Assembly (NCBI GenBank): GCA_002197995.1
Contig: NGZR01000003.1
Location: 5,394,001 to 5,458,000, forward strand
DNA from: Gaeumannomyces sp. JS-464
Taxonomy: Eukaryota; Ascomycota; Sordariomycetes; Magnaporthales; Magnaporthaceae
Direction: 5' to 3'
DNA: 64,000 nt
Below are positions 22,946-34,144 of the stretch, piece by piece. The notes under the pieces are model-generated. The model was not told the DNA's origin and ran no database searches. It saw only the letters and a list, made by a program, of their open reading frames with translations. A program made the translations under genes and the position numbers. Within the stretch, counting starts at the first letter, position 1; each line of letters starts with the position of its first letter.

Positions 22946-23293
22946 AAAACGTGTTTGTTCAAATTGTTTTATTCGGCGCCGTCCGCAAGAAAGAACCATC
23001 GAGGACACTGGACCAGCGACCGATTAGAACGACTGAAGCGAAGAAATAGATCTGTCCGTGTCTTCGTGACGACATGACGTGTGGGGGGATATAAAGTTAC
23101 AAACTTGTGCTAAACAGAAGGTTGAAAGACGCGCCACGCATAGATTTTCGCCTCTTTCGTTGCTTCGAACGATTAAAAAAAGTAAAAGACAGCAAAAGCG
23201 ACAGAAGAATATCCCAATAAATCCTGAGCAGCTAAGCAACAAAAAAAAAAAAAAAACCACCCGTTACTATTTCAACGAAACCGTGTGAATCGA
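22946..23293. other. Intergenic, convergent spacer
   Basis: 3' ends of the M20 gene (+) and the CFEM gene (-) face each other. Contains an A16 tract at 23241-23256. No gene. Confidence 0.6.
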
Positions 23294-23840
23294 TTATGCA
23301 ACAAGGGCCGCGGCGGCGACCACGGCCAGGCCCGCGACGCCCACAGCGGCGACGGACCGGCCGGCGCCCGCGGGCTTGGGAGCGGTCCCCGTGGAGGCGG
23401 CGCCGGCCGTGCTGCCGGTGATGCTCCCCGTCGCGGCGGCGGCGCCGCTGGCCTTGGCGGTGCCGCTGGTGCCCGTGATGACCTGGCAGAGCTGGGTGCT
23501 CAGGTTTGCCAGCTCTGTTTTTGACGAATGCCCGTCTCGTTAGTCCTTTTTGTTTGTTGCATTCTACAGGGAGAGACGGAGAAAGGAAAGGGCAGGAGCA
23601 GGGGAAACGCACTGGTGAGATCCTCGACCTGGCAGCTGGTCGTTAGGCAGCTGGCGGCGGCGTTCTGGACCTGGACCATGTTGGCGCACATGCACTTGTA
23701 GTCGGTGAGCGCGCAGCCCGTGCCCTTGGACGCTTCGCTGAGGCACGAGAAGGCGCACGACGGGATCTGGGCCACGAGCGAGTCGACGTCGTCGGCAGCC
23801 GCGACGGCCGTGGCCGCTGCCAGGGAAGTGTGGAGATGAG

Positions 23841-23846
<6 letters not shown>
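23294..23846 (-). CDS. CFEM-domain GPI-anchored-type protein; one frameshift in the signal peptide
   Basis: Two exons (23846-23613 and 23514-23294) around a 98-nt intron. The eight CFEM cysteines are present in order: PSC, FSC, TGC, CMC (two), ASC, TSC and, after the intron, QLC. An Asp after the fourth region (LTDYKC) is typical. The mature end is Ser/Thr/Gly/Ala-rich and finishes with a hydrophobic tail (AAVGVAGLAVVAAAALVA) as expected for GPI attachment. CFEM proteins act at the cell surface, some in haem or iron binding, some in virulence. The only nearby ATG (23846) begins MHLIST but is out of frame with the SLAAATAVAAADDV segment; one extra T in CTTCCC (about 23824-23827) would restore a perfect signal peptide. 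A T29 tract (A29 in the sense strand) abuts the ATG. Confidence 0.82.

Positions 23847-23874
<28 letters not shown>
23846..23874. repeat. T29 homopolymer (A29 on the minus strand) abutting the CFEM start codon
   Basis: Twenty-nine consecutive T; the first is the complement of the A of the CFEM ATG. The sense leader of that gene would therefore end in about 28 A residues directly before AUG. Confidence 0.9.
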
Positions 23875-25770
23875 CTTTGTGTTTCTTGTGGTGTGCAACT
23901 GTTGCTGTTATTGAGGTGTACCGGCTCCGTGTAGGTTTGATGGCCCTGTCTGTTGTTGCTGGTCCGGTGAAAGAATGTGCGGCAAGAACAGAAGGATCAG
24001 GAAGGAAAACAGAGAAGAAAGGCGAGGATTCGCTCTCTGGCTGTTTCTCCTTTGCTTATTTTGGGGAGGAACCCCCTGGTCTGGACAGTCTTGAAACTAG
24101 AGGGGATCGGGACAACAACGAGGGTGTGATCAAGTAGTTGCTTTTCTGTCAGAGAGATCTACCGACACTGACCATCCTCAAGGATGGCGGCGGGGTGCAA
24201 CTTATACCAAGTAGCTCCCTGGCGTCAAGCCTGCGCTCTCTGCCCCCAGCCCGCGTTTGGCACGTTCAGCGACCGGCGCGAGATGCCAGATCGGGAGCCA
24301 GACAGCTACCTAGGTAGTCACGCTACATAGTCGCGAACGAGGCGCTCTAGCTGGACACCAAGGGTTTCCGAGGCGCAAGCACGGACGGCCCTCCTTCTAT
24401 CCTTGGTCTTTGGGTGAAGGATTTTTTTTTTTTTTTTTTGGTGTTTTGAGCCGTGGGGTGGCGCCCCATCTCTCTGTGGCCTAGGGCACCCCCAGGGCTT
24501 GCAACCGAGAACAGCCAGCGTGGTAGTGGTAGCCGATCTGTCATTGTCGGATGGCTCCCGCGAGCAACACTAGGACCAGGGCCTGTGGCCTAGCCTGTTC
24601 CTGGTCTCGCTCGCTCGACGGGCTAGCACGCCCCTGCGCGGACTGTGTGGTGCCCACGATCCATGCAGGAACCCCTTCGGGCAATCTCCGCAAGACGAGC
24701 ATAGGTTTCAGGACGCGGGACGTGGAGAGAGGGCTGAGAAAAGAAAAAGAAATAGACATAGAATGAAATGCTCCATCGATGATCAACCGATTCCCCATCC
24801 CTGCGGATTGCCCCAAATGCGGACAAAACCAACAGCAAAGGAGCAAGCATTTTCCACACCACCAAAAAAAGAGTCCAGACCCGGACTCGAGCAAATCGTG
24901 ATGGAGGTGTGGGGTGTGCATTTCCCGCGCAGCCGTGGCGCCTGCCCCTGAGCGTAGCGTGAACTCTTAAGGTCAATCGTGTCAGCCCCTACTACGACAG
25001 CTCGCGCGCGCTTCTCCGGAAGGGGCCCCTCCGCCTCCGCCGCCAAAAGATTGCACCAACACTCTTGAGGGACCGGCCCAAACGAAAACAACGAGACGCT
25101 CAGCCCTGTGGAACCAACCAATCGCTTCCACCCGACCGGCTGGGCTTTCCCCGGCTGGGCTTTGTGGCGGCGGCGCAAAGTGTCGAGCCTCTGTGTCTTA
25201 TTTGTCAGAGACTGCCGCCATATCAGACCAAACCAAGACCTCCCGCTTGAGATCTAGAACCTGTCCGTGGAGGCCGGCTATCCAGTCCTCTAGCCTCGGG
25301 ATCGCGTCTCGGTGCGGCGCATCAGAGACGTCGACGATCGAGACCCTCGCCTCTTCCCCTGCTTGGGCACCAACAACTCGCATCCGCAGCAGAGGCTGCG
25401 GTACGGCTCGTATGTATGTCTGAGGCTAGTCAAACGCCTGCCGATCGATATCACTAGCTGCAGCCCGGACCGCGAGGACTTGGACACCACCTGCTGCAGC
25501 CTGGTATAGTTGACGCGGCAAGGTCGGTCGCATGTGTCGTCGACCTGAAGCGCGGTCCCTGCCGATGCACCGAGACGGTTGAAACTGTTGCAGAGCCTGA
25601 AATATTTGATGAGATTATCGCGCGCTGTGCCGTTATTATGACTGGGAAAGAAAAGGAACAAAAGCCTGCCGGTATCCAAGATCGTTGTGCAGATTCGTCA
25701 TGTCCAAACAAAAGCCCATTATATCCTGCAAAGTTAAAAATCAGTTCTAGTCACAAAAACCACGCCAATG
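23875..25770. other. Intergenic, about 1.9 kb
   Basis: Promoter side of the CFEM gene and 3' side of the DUF6601-like gene. Holds a T18 tract at 24422-24439 and a CCTAGG motif at 24306-24318. A minus-strand frame at 25198-25383 (VSIVDVSDAPHRDAIPRLED) has protein-like composition but no start context or recognisable family; it might be a gene remnant. Otherwise nothing. Confidence 0.5.
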
Positions 25771-27194
25771 TTACCAAATCACTCCATAGCTCTTCTCGCC
25801 GGCCTGTAGGTTCCCATGCTTGCGACGGTGCCTAACCGTTTTGGCCCATATGAGATCCTTAATACCCATGGCGAGGACGCCCACGAGGAGGAAGGCAAGC
25901 AGGATCCCAATAAGTATCATGACGGCGACGGGGAGGTAGAGGGAGAGGTTGATAAAAGGCAGCCAGTTGGGTGTCACTTTGTCGGGCCCGACCTCGTGCG
26001 CGGCCAGCGTGACCTGCAGCGCGTTGAGGATGACGGTCAGGATGGCGAAGACGGTGATGATGGGCGCTAGCAGGTGCTCCAGGTACGACCCCCACTGCGG
26101 CAGCATGTGGAAGTAGGCCATCTTGCGCTTGAACAGCATCGTCGTCTTGTTGATGCGCGTCAGGCGCAGCTCGCCGTACCTGAAGCGGTAGTTGACATCG
26201 GTGTCTTTGATGTCCAGCACGAAGGACCCCATGAAGGCGCAAAACTCCTCGTAGCTCGGGTGCTTGGGGATTGTGTTGTCTGGCGACATTGTCGCCAGAG
26301 ACACAGGCTTCTTGGGAATCAGGCCGATTTCGCAGGCCTTGTTGAAGTCGGTTTCGAACTGGATGAGATAGTAGTAGGAGCGGATGAAGCCTAGCGAGGC
26401 CTTGTACACTTCGGGATCCGCGTCGGATATGTAGTCCCAAAAGGCCCGGCTGTACATGTAAGTCGGGATGGGCTTGATAAAGATGCGGTCGTAGTACCAG
26501 ACCAAGTGCAACCCCGGGTGCTCATTCAGGATGATGTCCCGACCGTGGGCCTTCTGGTGGTGCAACGGCATGATGTGCTTGTGTGCCGGAGTCTGGACCT
26601 GTTGGGTTGGACAAGGCCGCCGAGGGCGGTGTGTATCAGCAAAGCAGTTCCATCGCTGCATATGCCCACAGAAACTTTGACATTGCCCCAGGAGAAAGAA
26701 CTTACAAATATATACTTCATATAAGGAAGCAGTCCATCCAGCTCGGCGGTGAGGTGCGATTCGCGCATATACTCCAGCACGAGATCCTTGGTGTCTTGGT
26801 CTCGCGGGCTGGAGTTCTGGCCAGGCGCAGGAAGGGCGGGGTCCAGGCTGATGCGAGGCTGGCCAGGAAGAAACTGCTTTGACTTGTCCGTCGCGAGCAG
26901 CCGAACTCTCTTCGTGATTTGGCCGCTGGCTGGCCGGGACGACGCCGACGTGGTCACGGCATCGGGCGACAACCGCTGCGGCGCCGCAGCCGGTGCGGGA
27001 TCGGCTTCCTGCGCGCCCTTCTCCGAGAGCGAGGATGTGGCGGTTGGGCCGGGTTGGTGAACGGCCAGTAGTGGCTGTGGATTGATCGCGATGGTCTCAA
27101 TCTCGAGCGCCCCGCTGAGCTCCTTGAGGCCACGATGAACGTCCTTGCGAGGGGCGGCCGCAGTGGCCGACGCCGCTGGTGATGTGGACGCCAT
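25771..27194 (-). CDS. Fungal two-TM membrane protein, DUF6601-like
   Basis: Two exons (27194-26706 and 26598-25771) around a 107-nt GTAAGT..CAG intron give 438 residues in one clean frame. The first 110 residues are disordered (Ala/Pro/Ser). The core has LLATDKSKQFLPGQPRISLDPALPAP, then HPGLHLVWYYDRIFIKPIPTYMYSRAFWDY, then FIRSYYYLIQFETDF and GELRLTRINKTTMLFKRK. Two hydrophobic helices near the C-terminus (HLLAPIITVFAILTVILNAL and LSLYLPVAVMILIGILLAFL) predict a membrane anchor. This layout fits a fungal family I remember as DUF6601; its function is unknown. ATG 27194 was chosen because it starts the Ala-rich N-terminus; upstream in-frame sequence is spacer-like. Confidence 0.8.
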
Positions 27195-28521
27195 CGCAGG
27201 GGCGCTATGTTGAAAGGAAGCCTTGGGATCAAGGCAGAGAAAGCCGTCACCGAGTATATCTTGCCTGGACGCGCAACGCTGCCAATCGTTAGGGCGTCCA
27301 ATGTTCAACTGTCGCGAAGGCAATGGCAAGCAGAAACACGGTGGTAATTAGGTATTCGAAGACAGATGCCTCTTGGCGAGGGAGGGCTCAATAAACAACA
27401 ACCGAAGCGATACGCTAGAGGAAAGCGTCCCGAGAATTGCAGAAGCGTTGTGTCTGGCGCTTTCGGGGTTTTAATCCGTCAGATGTCCAGCTGAGGCGAC
27501 GGGAAAAGCCACAGGGTCACAGCCTACTTGCCCGCCTGCCTGTGTGCCTGTGTGCCTGACCAACATCCATCATGGGTACGCGTAGGCGCCTGGCGCACAC
27601 GTCGGCATCGTATAGGCAGGCTCGCAGGCTGCAGGCCCCGATCAATGCAACCCTATTCAGCGCCTCGATCTGCCGCCCGCCAGGATTGGGGCGGTAAGGG
27701 GGCGTCGGCGGCTGGCCTGGTCCAGTTGGAGTCGATTCCGCTGGAGCTGGTGTTTTTTTGCGCAGACCGCAGTGACCGCTTCTGCTCAGGAAGGATCGAA
27801 CACAGCCAGCATACAAGTGGGTCCAACATTGCCACCCCTGCTCTGTCTCAGTTGCCAACGATCACTCGCCCATAGCTCGCGCCCCTTCCAAGACATCGTA
27901 TTACGAATGGAAAACCTGAAACGATCTCGTGAGCGTTGTTCGATTCCCCGATAAGAACATAGGCAGTTAATTCTATGAAGCAGAGCTTAGAAATTGAATC
28001 CGTGGGCGTTTTTAGCCAACCTCAGGTGTCCATGTGTTGAGGAAAACGAACAGCGGACATTGAGTGATCCATCGCTGTGCTTCCAACGCACCTTTCCACT
28101 TTCCAGCGGGGTTCCAGGCGCATGTCGTGGCGGTTAGGGCCTGGGTCTTCTCCGCTGTGCTCCATTTTGGCGCCTGGCCAGCTTCCGGCTGGAGCGCCTG
28201 GCAGTGGGGCTCAAGCGGGCATAGCGGGAAGCGGGAGGGGCCGGGCCAACTGGTCGTCTGCAAAGCACATATAAACACCACCAGGAAAATGTCGGCGAGG
28301 CCCAACTCACAAAATCGAGGGCAATTTGATGTATACTATGCAAGAAATCCAGACTGGAGAATTAGGCTTGGCCAAAGCCCAGGAGACCGCCGGAGATAAC
28401 GCTTGAGGATTGTCACTCGGTTGTAGAGGTGTGCGTTTTGACAAAAACCCTTCAGAATCCACATTCCGCATTCCGCTCATAACCGAGACCTGCCTTTCAC
28501 CAGCACATCAACAAATCAGCT
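27195..28521. other. Intergenic, about 1.3 kb
   Basis: Promoter side of the DUF6601-like gene and upstream flank of the tRNA-Ala gene. No gene recognised; no protein-like open frame of useful length. Confidence 0.55.
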
Positions 28522-28617
28522 GGGCGAATGGTTTAGGGGTATAACGTTCGCTTCGCACTGTGGAATCATCTGCACCGGCATTGCGAAAGGTCCGGGGTTC
28601 GATTCCCCGTTTGTCCA
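28522..28617 (+). tRNA. tRNA-Ala (anticodon CGC) with a 24-nt intron
   Basis: Folds as a complete cloverleaf by eye. Acceptor 5' strand GGGCGAA pairs with TTTGTCC at 28610-28616, including the G3:U70 pair that marks alanine tRNAs; discriminator A at 28617. The anticodon stem is TTCGC/GCGAA with loop TT-CGC-A, giving anticodon CGC (28554-28556), which reads GCG. The intron (28558-28581) sits at the canonical site one base after the anticodon. T-arm is CGGGG-TTCGATT-CCCCG with box B sequence GGTTCGATTCC. Mature length is 72 before CCA addition. Internal A and B boxes imply RNA polymerase III transcription. Confidence 0.93.
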
Positions 28618-30364
28618 AATCTTTTGTCGCCTGCCCATCAAACTGGGCTGGCTGGTCTTTTTATTTGGGGCCTGCTTTTTGCTCCCGATTTTCATTCCCA
28701 TGTGTTTCCCAATATATTAATAGCGAACGCAAGTCCATTGTGTATGCTCCTGTGTGGCAGGCTGTATTAGGGTCTGTCGGCGCCAAGGTGCACGCCTTTT
28801 TGCGACCTCGACCACGAGATACCCCGAACCACGCAGTTCAACATCGCGCCCGTTGCACAGCAGCAAATGACATACATGCTAGTATTGGGTTCGGGCGGGC
28901 ATGGAAGTCGTTGCTATTTAAAAGTACCCGTTGCCTGCGTGTTTCGGTTGCACAAAATGCTTAAACGTCCAGAAGCTCTTGACGCGTACCTGCGGATGGC
29001 ACATTTGTGTGGCAACCAGATTTGGTATCACGACCTTTTGGAATACAGCCCGCAATACGCCGGCCGTGCCTAACAGAACAAGGTCTTGGGACTGGGTTTA
29101 CCTCCACATTCTCCATGGTCACCTATGGTAGGACTGCACAACCGTCGCTGGGTACCTTCCTTGTGTAGCGAACCGGGCAGTGGAGAACCGCGCGAGTACA
29201 GGGACAGTAGCGTGTTACTCGACCACTATCTCACATGCTGGAAACTATCGTAGCACTTGGGAGTGAACGAAGAGTCGGGGCTCTGGGTGTGTCAGGTCCG
29301 ACATGTTCTGCTTCATGTCTCCAGACGCTGGCTAGGTACCTAGGTATCTACCTGGACAAACCGTCTATGTCGTCTTCATTTCCACATAGCCGAGATTGTT
29401 GGGATATCATACCCAAACCTAAAGCCACAGTGAGAGCGGGAGGTGCACAGCGGAGCAGCAGACTCTTGGTGAGGAGGTTCACGCCAATCGGATCCATGTC
29501 GATTGCCCGATTTCTGCGAGGACAACGACAAGCACCAATTGATCGATGCCGCGGCAAGCTGCTGCATCGTTATCAATCCCAGGAAGCATAGTGTTGGAGA
29601 CGACCGACGCGGCTATCCGACGCCACTGTATCAGCAGGTTTTCACCGCCTTCTGCTGCAGCAAAGCATTTGCTCACCGGTCAGATCTCGCGGAACCACCC
29701 CCATCGGACAGATAGCCGAAGCCGGTGGCAGCCTCCATGTCAGCGCTGCCACGGTCTACTGGCAGCTTGGTGAGCGTGGCGAGTCGTGGCCGACCTAATT
29801 CTGCAGTCCAGGGGGGGGCCGGACGGATGCGACCCAGAAGCAGCCCCAGGGTCGGCGCACAATGTATTGATTTGAGGCCGAGTAGAAAAATAAATACCGC
29901 CCGAACCGACTCGGCGGCCTTTCAGGCCTGCCTAGAACCAAAATCCTGGAAACCGCAAGCCCTAGCATGCATGGCCCGTCGCAACAGACCTGCACGCGGG
30001 GGGAGCTAGTCGCCTTAGCACATCGTCCGCCATCCAATCAGGCGCGCGTGCCGGGCGCCCCTGACACCGTCGGCCGGGTGCGAAAACCCACACACAAGCT
30101 TCCTGGCTGGACTGGCACACAGGCATCTCCAGCCGGGGATGGACACCGCACCGGTGAGCGACCGTATTGGCTGTCACACTCGAGCCCGCAGCCGCAATTC
30201 TCGTCCCTGTCATGGGTGGGGGGGAGGCCCTGGACCCTTGATGTTAAGAAGGCGTCATGGAATCGTGGAGTAATGGCTCCTTTTCCCTGTGCTTTGTTCC
30301 GTGCAGCCCTGCCATCGCCACTCCAGCATCCCGCACGGGTCTTGTTGCTTCACCACCAGAAACC
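28618..30364. other. Intergenic, about 1.7 kb
   Basis: Between the tRNA and the fructosamine-kinase gene. Includes a TAGGTACCTAGGTA palindrome at 29332-29354. Open frames below 120 codons have no recognisable domain. I see no gene. Confidence 0.5.
29332..29354. repeat. TACCTAGGTA palindromic element
   Basis: Short near-perfect palindrome built from CCTAGG and TACC/GGTA units, the same building block as at 44117, 51305 and 63887. Confidence 0.6.
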
Positions 30365-31752
30365 ATGTCCATCTGGCTCCCCCCGGCTTTGACGTGCCAA
30401 CGGTGCCGGAAAACGACCGCTACGAAGGTCACGAGCTCGATGCCAATGTCCTGCAGGGCACGTCCTTTCAACCTCGATGGGAATTATTGTACTGTGGCAC
30501 ATACTGACAGACGTTTCGTCCATCACAGCGCTTCCCAAAGGCGCCGTGGTTAAATGGGTCAAGACCAATCCCTTCTGCAGCTTCTGGGCCATCAACACCA
30601 AGGTCACGCTAGGCTTCCGGGAAGGCTCCGAGAGGCTGCTGTTTCTCAAGGTGAGCTTTGCTCCGACGTTTTCGGGGCCAACAGGCATCAGTCTCGAACG
30701 ACGGCGGGGCTCTGAAGCATCTTGACAAACTTGAACCAAATTCCAGTTCTACATAGTCCCAGGAGCGGACGACATCGCTCAGGCCGAGTTTGAGGGGTCC
30801 AAGACCCTGTTCGACGCCATCCCCAACAACGCCACCAAGCCCATCGCCTGGGGCCGCTGCGCCTCGAGGCCGGGCTGGGCCTTCTTCCTGGCCGAGTTCC
30901 GGGACATGACGCCCATGGGGCCCGGCCGCCCCTCGCCCGCTGAGGTCGCCGGCGTCGTGGCCCGTCTCCACGAGCACCGGTCTCCCCAGGGCAAGTTCGG
31001 CTTCCATGTCAAGACGTTCGCGGCGACCCAGGGCATCGACACGACCTGGTGCGACACCTGGGAGGAGTTCTTCTCCCGGAACCTCCGGGCCGTCCTGAAT
31101 GCCGAGCTGGAGGCCCAGGGGCGGGACGCGGACCTTGAGGCCTTGTCCGAGCTGCTGCTGGACAGGGTGGTGCCTCGCCTCATACGGCCCCTGGAGACTG
31201 GGGGCAACAAGATCGAGCCGGTGCTGCTTCACGGTGACCTGTGGCATGGCAATATTGCCGTCGACAATGAGACCGAAAATGTCCTGCTATATGACCCATG
31301 TTGCTTCTACGGACACCGTGACTGTATGTGCATTCTCATGTTTTCTCACACCCAAACCCGCTCTACTATCTGGGCAATGTTGCTTAACAGGAATTATCCG
31401 TCCTCGGCGCAGATGATTTTTCACAGTTCAAAACCTCGAGGAATCTTGCAGGTAAGGAGCACTATGAGGCATACCTCAATCTGGTCGAGCAGACCCATGG
31501 TCTGCGAGTGGAGGACAACCCGGAGAGACATGATCTCTGGACGCTCTATGCAATTAGGTCATCCTTGCTAGTCTCGACGCTGTGGAAGGATCACAAGGAG
31601 ATGAGACAAGAGTAAGAATCCTGATTTTTATTTTATTTTAAATATGGCTCGTATCACCTACAGAAGAACTTACTAAACAACCTCAAATACTCAGTGCCAT
31701 AAAGTCGATGCGGTATCTCACGGCCAAGTATGGGGTACCTGATATGACTTGA
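30365..31752 (+). CDS. Fructosamine/ketosamine-3-kinase family protein; one frameshift and a GC-AG intron
   Basis: Exon 2 (30529-30650), exon 3 (30747-31323), exon 4 (about 31413-31611) and exon 5 (31695-31752) join in phase; the product ends MRYLTAKYGVPDMT. Family marks are LPKGAVVKWVKTNPFCSFW, the catalytic-loop motif HGDLWHGNIAV and the metal-binding DPCCFYGHRD. FN3K proteins phosphorylate sugar residues attached to lysines, destabilising them (deglycation); some fungal members act on small amines. Exon 1 (ATG 30365) is out of frame until one C is added to the C6 run at 30379-30384, giving LPPGFDVP. Intron 1 (30458-30528) starts with GC not GT; its branch site TACTGAC and CAG acceptor are normal. 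The exon 4 start is uncertain: the natural-looking segment ELSVLGADDFSQF before it does not splice in frame from the GTATGT donor. Confidence 0.85.
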
Positions 31753-31915
31753 CGGTACACAACCATGGATGGAGGAAAGTAGATAAAATACTGGGATAAG
31801 GTGAAACGAGCTTTGAAGCTGAATACCGAATGTAATAGCTATAGTATATATACCCATTAATATGAGGGTTAAACAGTTGAGAATATTTTGCGAGAATGAA
31901 ATAAGTTTAATAACA
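31753..31915. other. AT-rich flank of the solo LTR
   Basis: AT-rich spacer with several TATA runs between the kinase gene and the LTR. No gene. Confidence 0.6.
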
Positions 31916-31920
31916 TCATC
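31916..31920. repeat. 5' target-site duplication TCATC of the solo LTR
   Basis: Five bases TCATC immediately before the LTR, repeated exactly at 32192-32196 after it. Confidence 0.8.
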
Positions 31921-32191
31921 TGTTGGTAGGAGTGTTACTCCTGTCGGGGGCCCGGAGCTCTCCCAAGGTGACACACAAAGATCTATAGATCTGGAGAAGT
32001 CTCTTTATTGTGCATGAAGAGGAAGGAGATTTAGCTACAGGAGAGGGGGCCAACAGGCCCCCTTTTATCTGTGAGAGGGTCTGGGCTTTTAGGTCACGTG
32101 GGCTTTGTGGGCCCTGTAGGCCTTGGGAGCCTCCCAGGCCTCCCAGGCCTCCAAATCCCTCGAGTGCATGCGCCGGAATAACTATCCGACA
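31921..32191. mobile_element. Solo LTR of a retrotransposon (271 bp), Ty1/copia-like termini
   Basis: Begins TGTTGG and ends CCGACA, the TG..CA inverted ends of an LTR, and is flanked by identical 5-bp duplications (TCATC at 31916-31920 and 32192-32196), the size retroviral-type integrases make. No internal coding region follows, so it is a solo LTR left by recombination between the two LTRs of a full element. The TGTTGG start suits Ty1/copia elements. It lies in an AT-rich pocket downstream of the kinase gene. Nothing here encodes a protein. Transcription direction cannot be fixed. Confidence 0.82.
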
Positions 32192-32541
32192 TCATCCACA
32201 ATTTAAAGCTTGAAAGAAAAAGAAGAAAGGAACTTCCAACGTGACTAATATTGAGGGCTATGTGAGAACGAGGGGTCACGAGAAGAATGGAATAAAATAC
32301 AACTTGGAGACCTTAAGAGAAGTAGCACGCTAGAATCCCCAAATCCTGCACGTCATTTACAAACGCCATTTTGATCAAGAATTGCTAATGCGTGCATAAG
32401 GGAGAGTCTGGAGAGAATAGGAAGTATTCACGAAACAACGTATATATACAAAAAGAAAGGCGCATCACGCTTGCGTTGAGATATGTAATATGTACAAGAT
32501 AAAGAGAGCTCGAGACCCCTTGAGTCCCGGGTGGCGTAGAC
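32192..32541. other. AT-rich spacer after the LTR
   Basis: Begins with the 3' target-site duplication, then AT-rich sequence to the 3' end of the mannanase gene at 32542. No coding signal. Confidence 0.6.
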
Positions 32542-34144
32542 TCATTTAGCGCCACCGGGCTTGGCCCAGCCCTGGACCTCGTCCAGCGTCAAGACGTAGT
32601 CGTCGTTGTAGACGGCCTTGAGGAGGGCGGGGTCGTTCCAGTCCTTGTTGTTGATGTACTTGTCCTCCCAGACGCAGAACCACAGCCAGTGGGCCTGGTA
32701 GGCCTTGAGCAGCTCCGGCTTGGGGACGGAGCCCACCTCGGCGGCGGCGATGAGCTTCTTGTCCTTGCCGAGGGCGACGAGCTCGTTGTACTGCAAGGAC
32801 ATGGGCTGGGGATGGGGGGGAAAATAGTGGTGGTTAGCATCGCAGGGTGATTTGGACGGATATCGACAGTTAAAAAAGATGCAAAGGGGCAAATGGATGG
32901 CATACCCCGTTTCCTTGGGCGTAGACGTCGGCGCTGAGGATGTCGACCGTCTCGTCGCCGGGGTACCACTCTGGCCGGGCCGAGTTCCAGACCCAGATGA
33001 GGTTGTCGAGGCCGTGGTGGTTGGTCAGGCGGTCGTGAACCATGGCCCACAGCTTCTTGCACGGCTCGGGCCCTTTTGCCCCCCACCAGAACCAGGCGCC
33101 CTCGGCCTCGTGCAGCGGGCGCCAGAGCACGGCGACGCCGGCGTCCTTGAGCCTTTTGAGCTGGGCGGCGATGGCGTCGACGTCGCGCACGAGGAGCGTG
33201 TAGTTTGCGTTGGTCGCGTCCGCCATGGCGCGCGAGACGTCAAAGTCGGTCGCGCGCGCGTAGAAGCCGCTGTACCACGGCTGCTCGGCCGTGTCGTAGA
33301 GGCCGGCGGGGGCGTTCCAGTGCCACAGGACCGAGACGATGCCGCCCTTGCCGTGGTGCGCGATGGCCTCCTCGACCGCCGTTCCCCTGGTGCCGCGCTC
33401 GACGCGCGAGGGCGTGTAGTCCATCAGGTCGACGGCGACCAGGGCGGGGGTCTTGCCGGTCTGCTGGGTGACGTATTCGGCCCATTTGAGGTCCTGCTGC
33501 CCGGAGAGGATCTTTTTGCCGTAGATGGACCGGAGGTACGAGTACAGCGCCTTGGCCTCTGTGGTGGCCTTGGGATTGTTCAGGTTGGCGTTGACGTCGT
33601 GCGGGCCGCGCGGGGTGGTGGCCTCGATGCTAATATAGTCGATAAGGAACCTGACGACGGAGGGCTTGTTAGCGAATGAGACCCGGATAGGCAACAAGTA
33701 AAAGGGAGCAGTGAGCTTTTACCATCCCCAATTGTTGATGATCTCAATCTTATTTTCGCCCTTGTTAAGCAGCACCTGGCCTCCCGACACCGTCTCCCAC
33801 GAGGTCGTGGCTTTGAGCAGGATCTCCGTGTCGGAGCCCCCGTTGTACCTCAGCGTGGCGCGCTTCTCGCCGTAGATACCAGCATAGCGAATGTTAAGGT
33901 TGTACAGCTTGGCGTCATCGCTGGGCACCGTAAAGGTGATCTTGTCGCCGCCGGCGTCGAAGCCGCCGACGTAGCCCTTGCCCGAGTAGCCCTTGAGCTC
34001 CGTGGCGACGGCGGTGCCGGTGAGGGCCGCGTCCTCGGCCTCGAAGACTGTGGGGGCCCGCGGCGCGAGGACTCTTGCGGACGCCGATGTGACGGCAAAG
34101 GCGGCCGCGACGAGGGCGGCGCCGAGCTCCAACAGCCTTGTCAT
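32542..34144 (-). CDS. Secreted CBM35-GH26 endo-beta-1,4-mannanase
   Basis: Three exons (34144-33723, 33650-32906, 32805-32542) join in phase to 476 residues. A signal peptide (MTRLLELGAALVAAAFAVTSASA) is followed by a CBM35 module at about residues 30-145 (TVFEAEDAALTGTAV, GYSGKGYVGGFDAGGD, NLNIRYAGIYGEK, ENKIEIINNWGW). The GH26 catalytic domain follows: GKKILSGQQDLKWAEYV, GIVSVLWHWNAP, the acid/base Glu in RPLHEAEGAWFWWG (residue 322) and the nucleophile Glu in LIAAAEVGSVP (residue 412). GH26 enzymes hydrolyse internal bonds of mannan, galactomannan and glucomannan; CBM35 binds mannan or related polymer. Acts outside the cell on plant cell walls. Its same-strand neighbour is a tannase/feruloyl-esterase-family gene. 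Confidence 0.93.

Noticed and set aside
26074..26394. Plus-strand open frames inside the DUF6601-like gene
   Set aside because: Antisense shadows; the minus strand has a two-exon frame with membrane helices.
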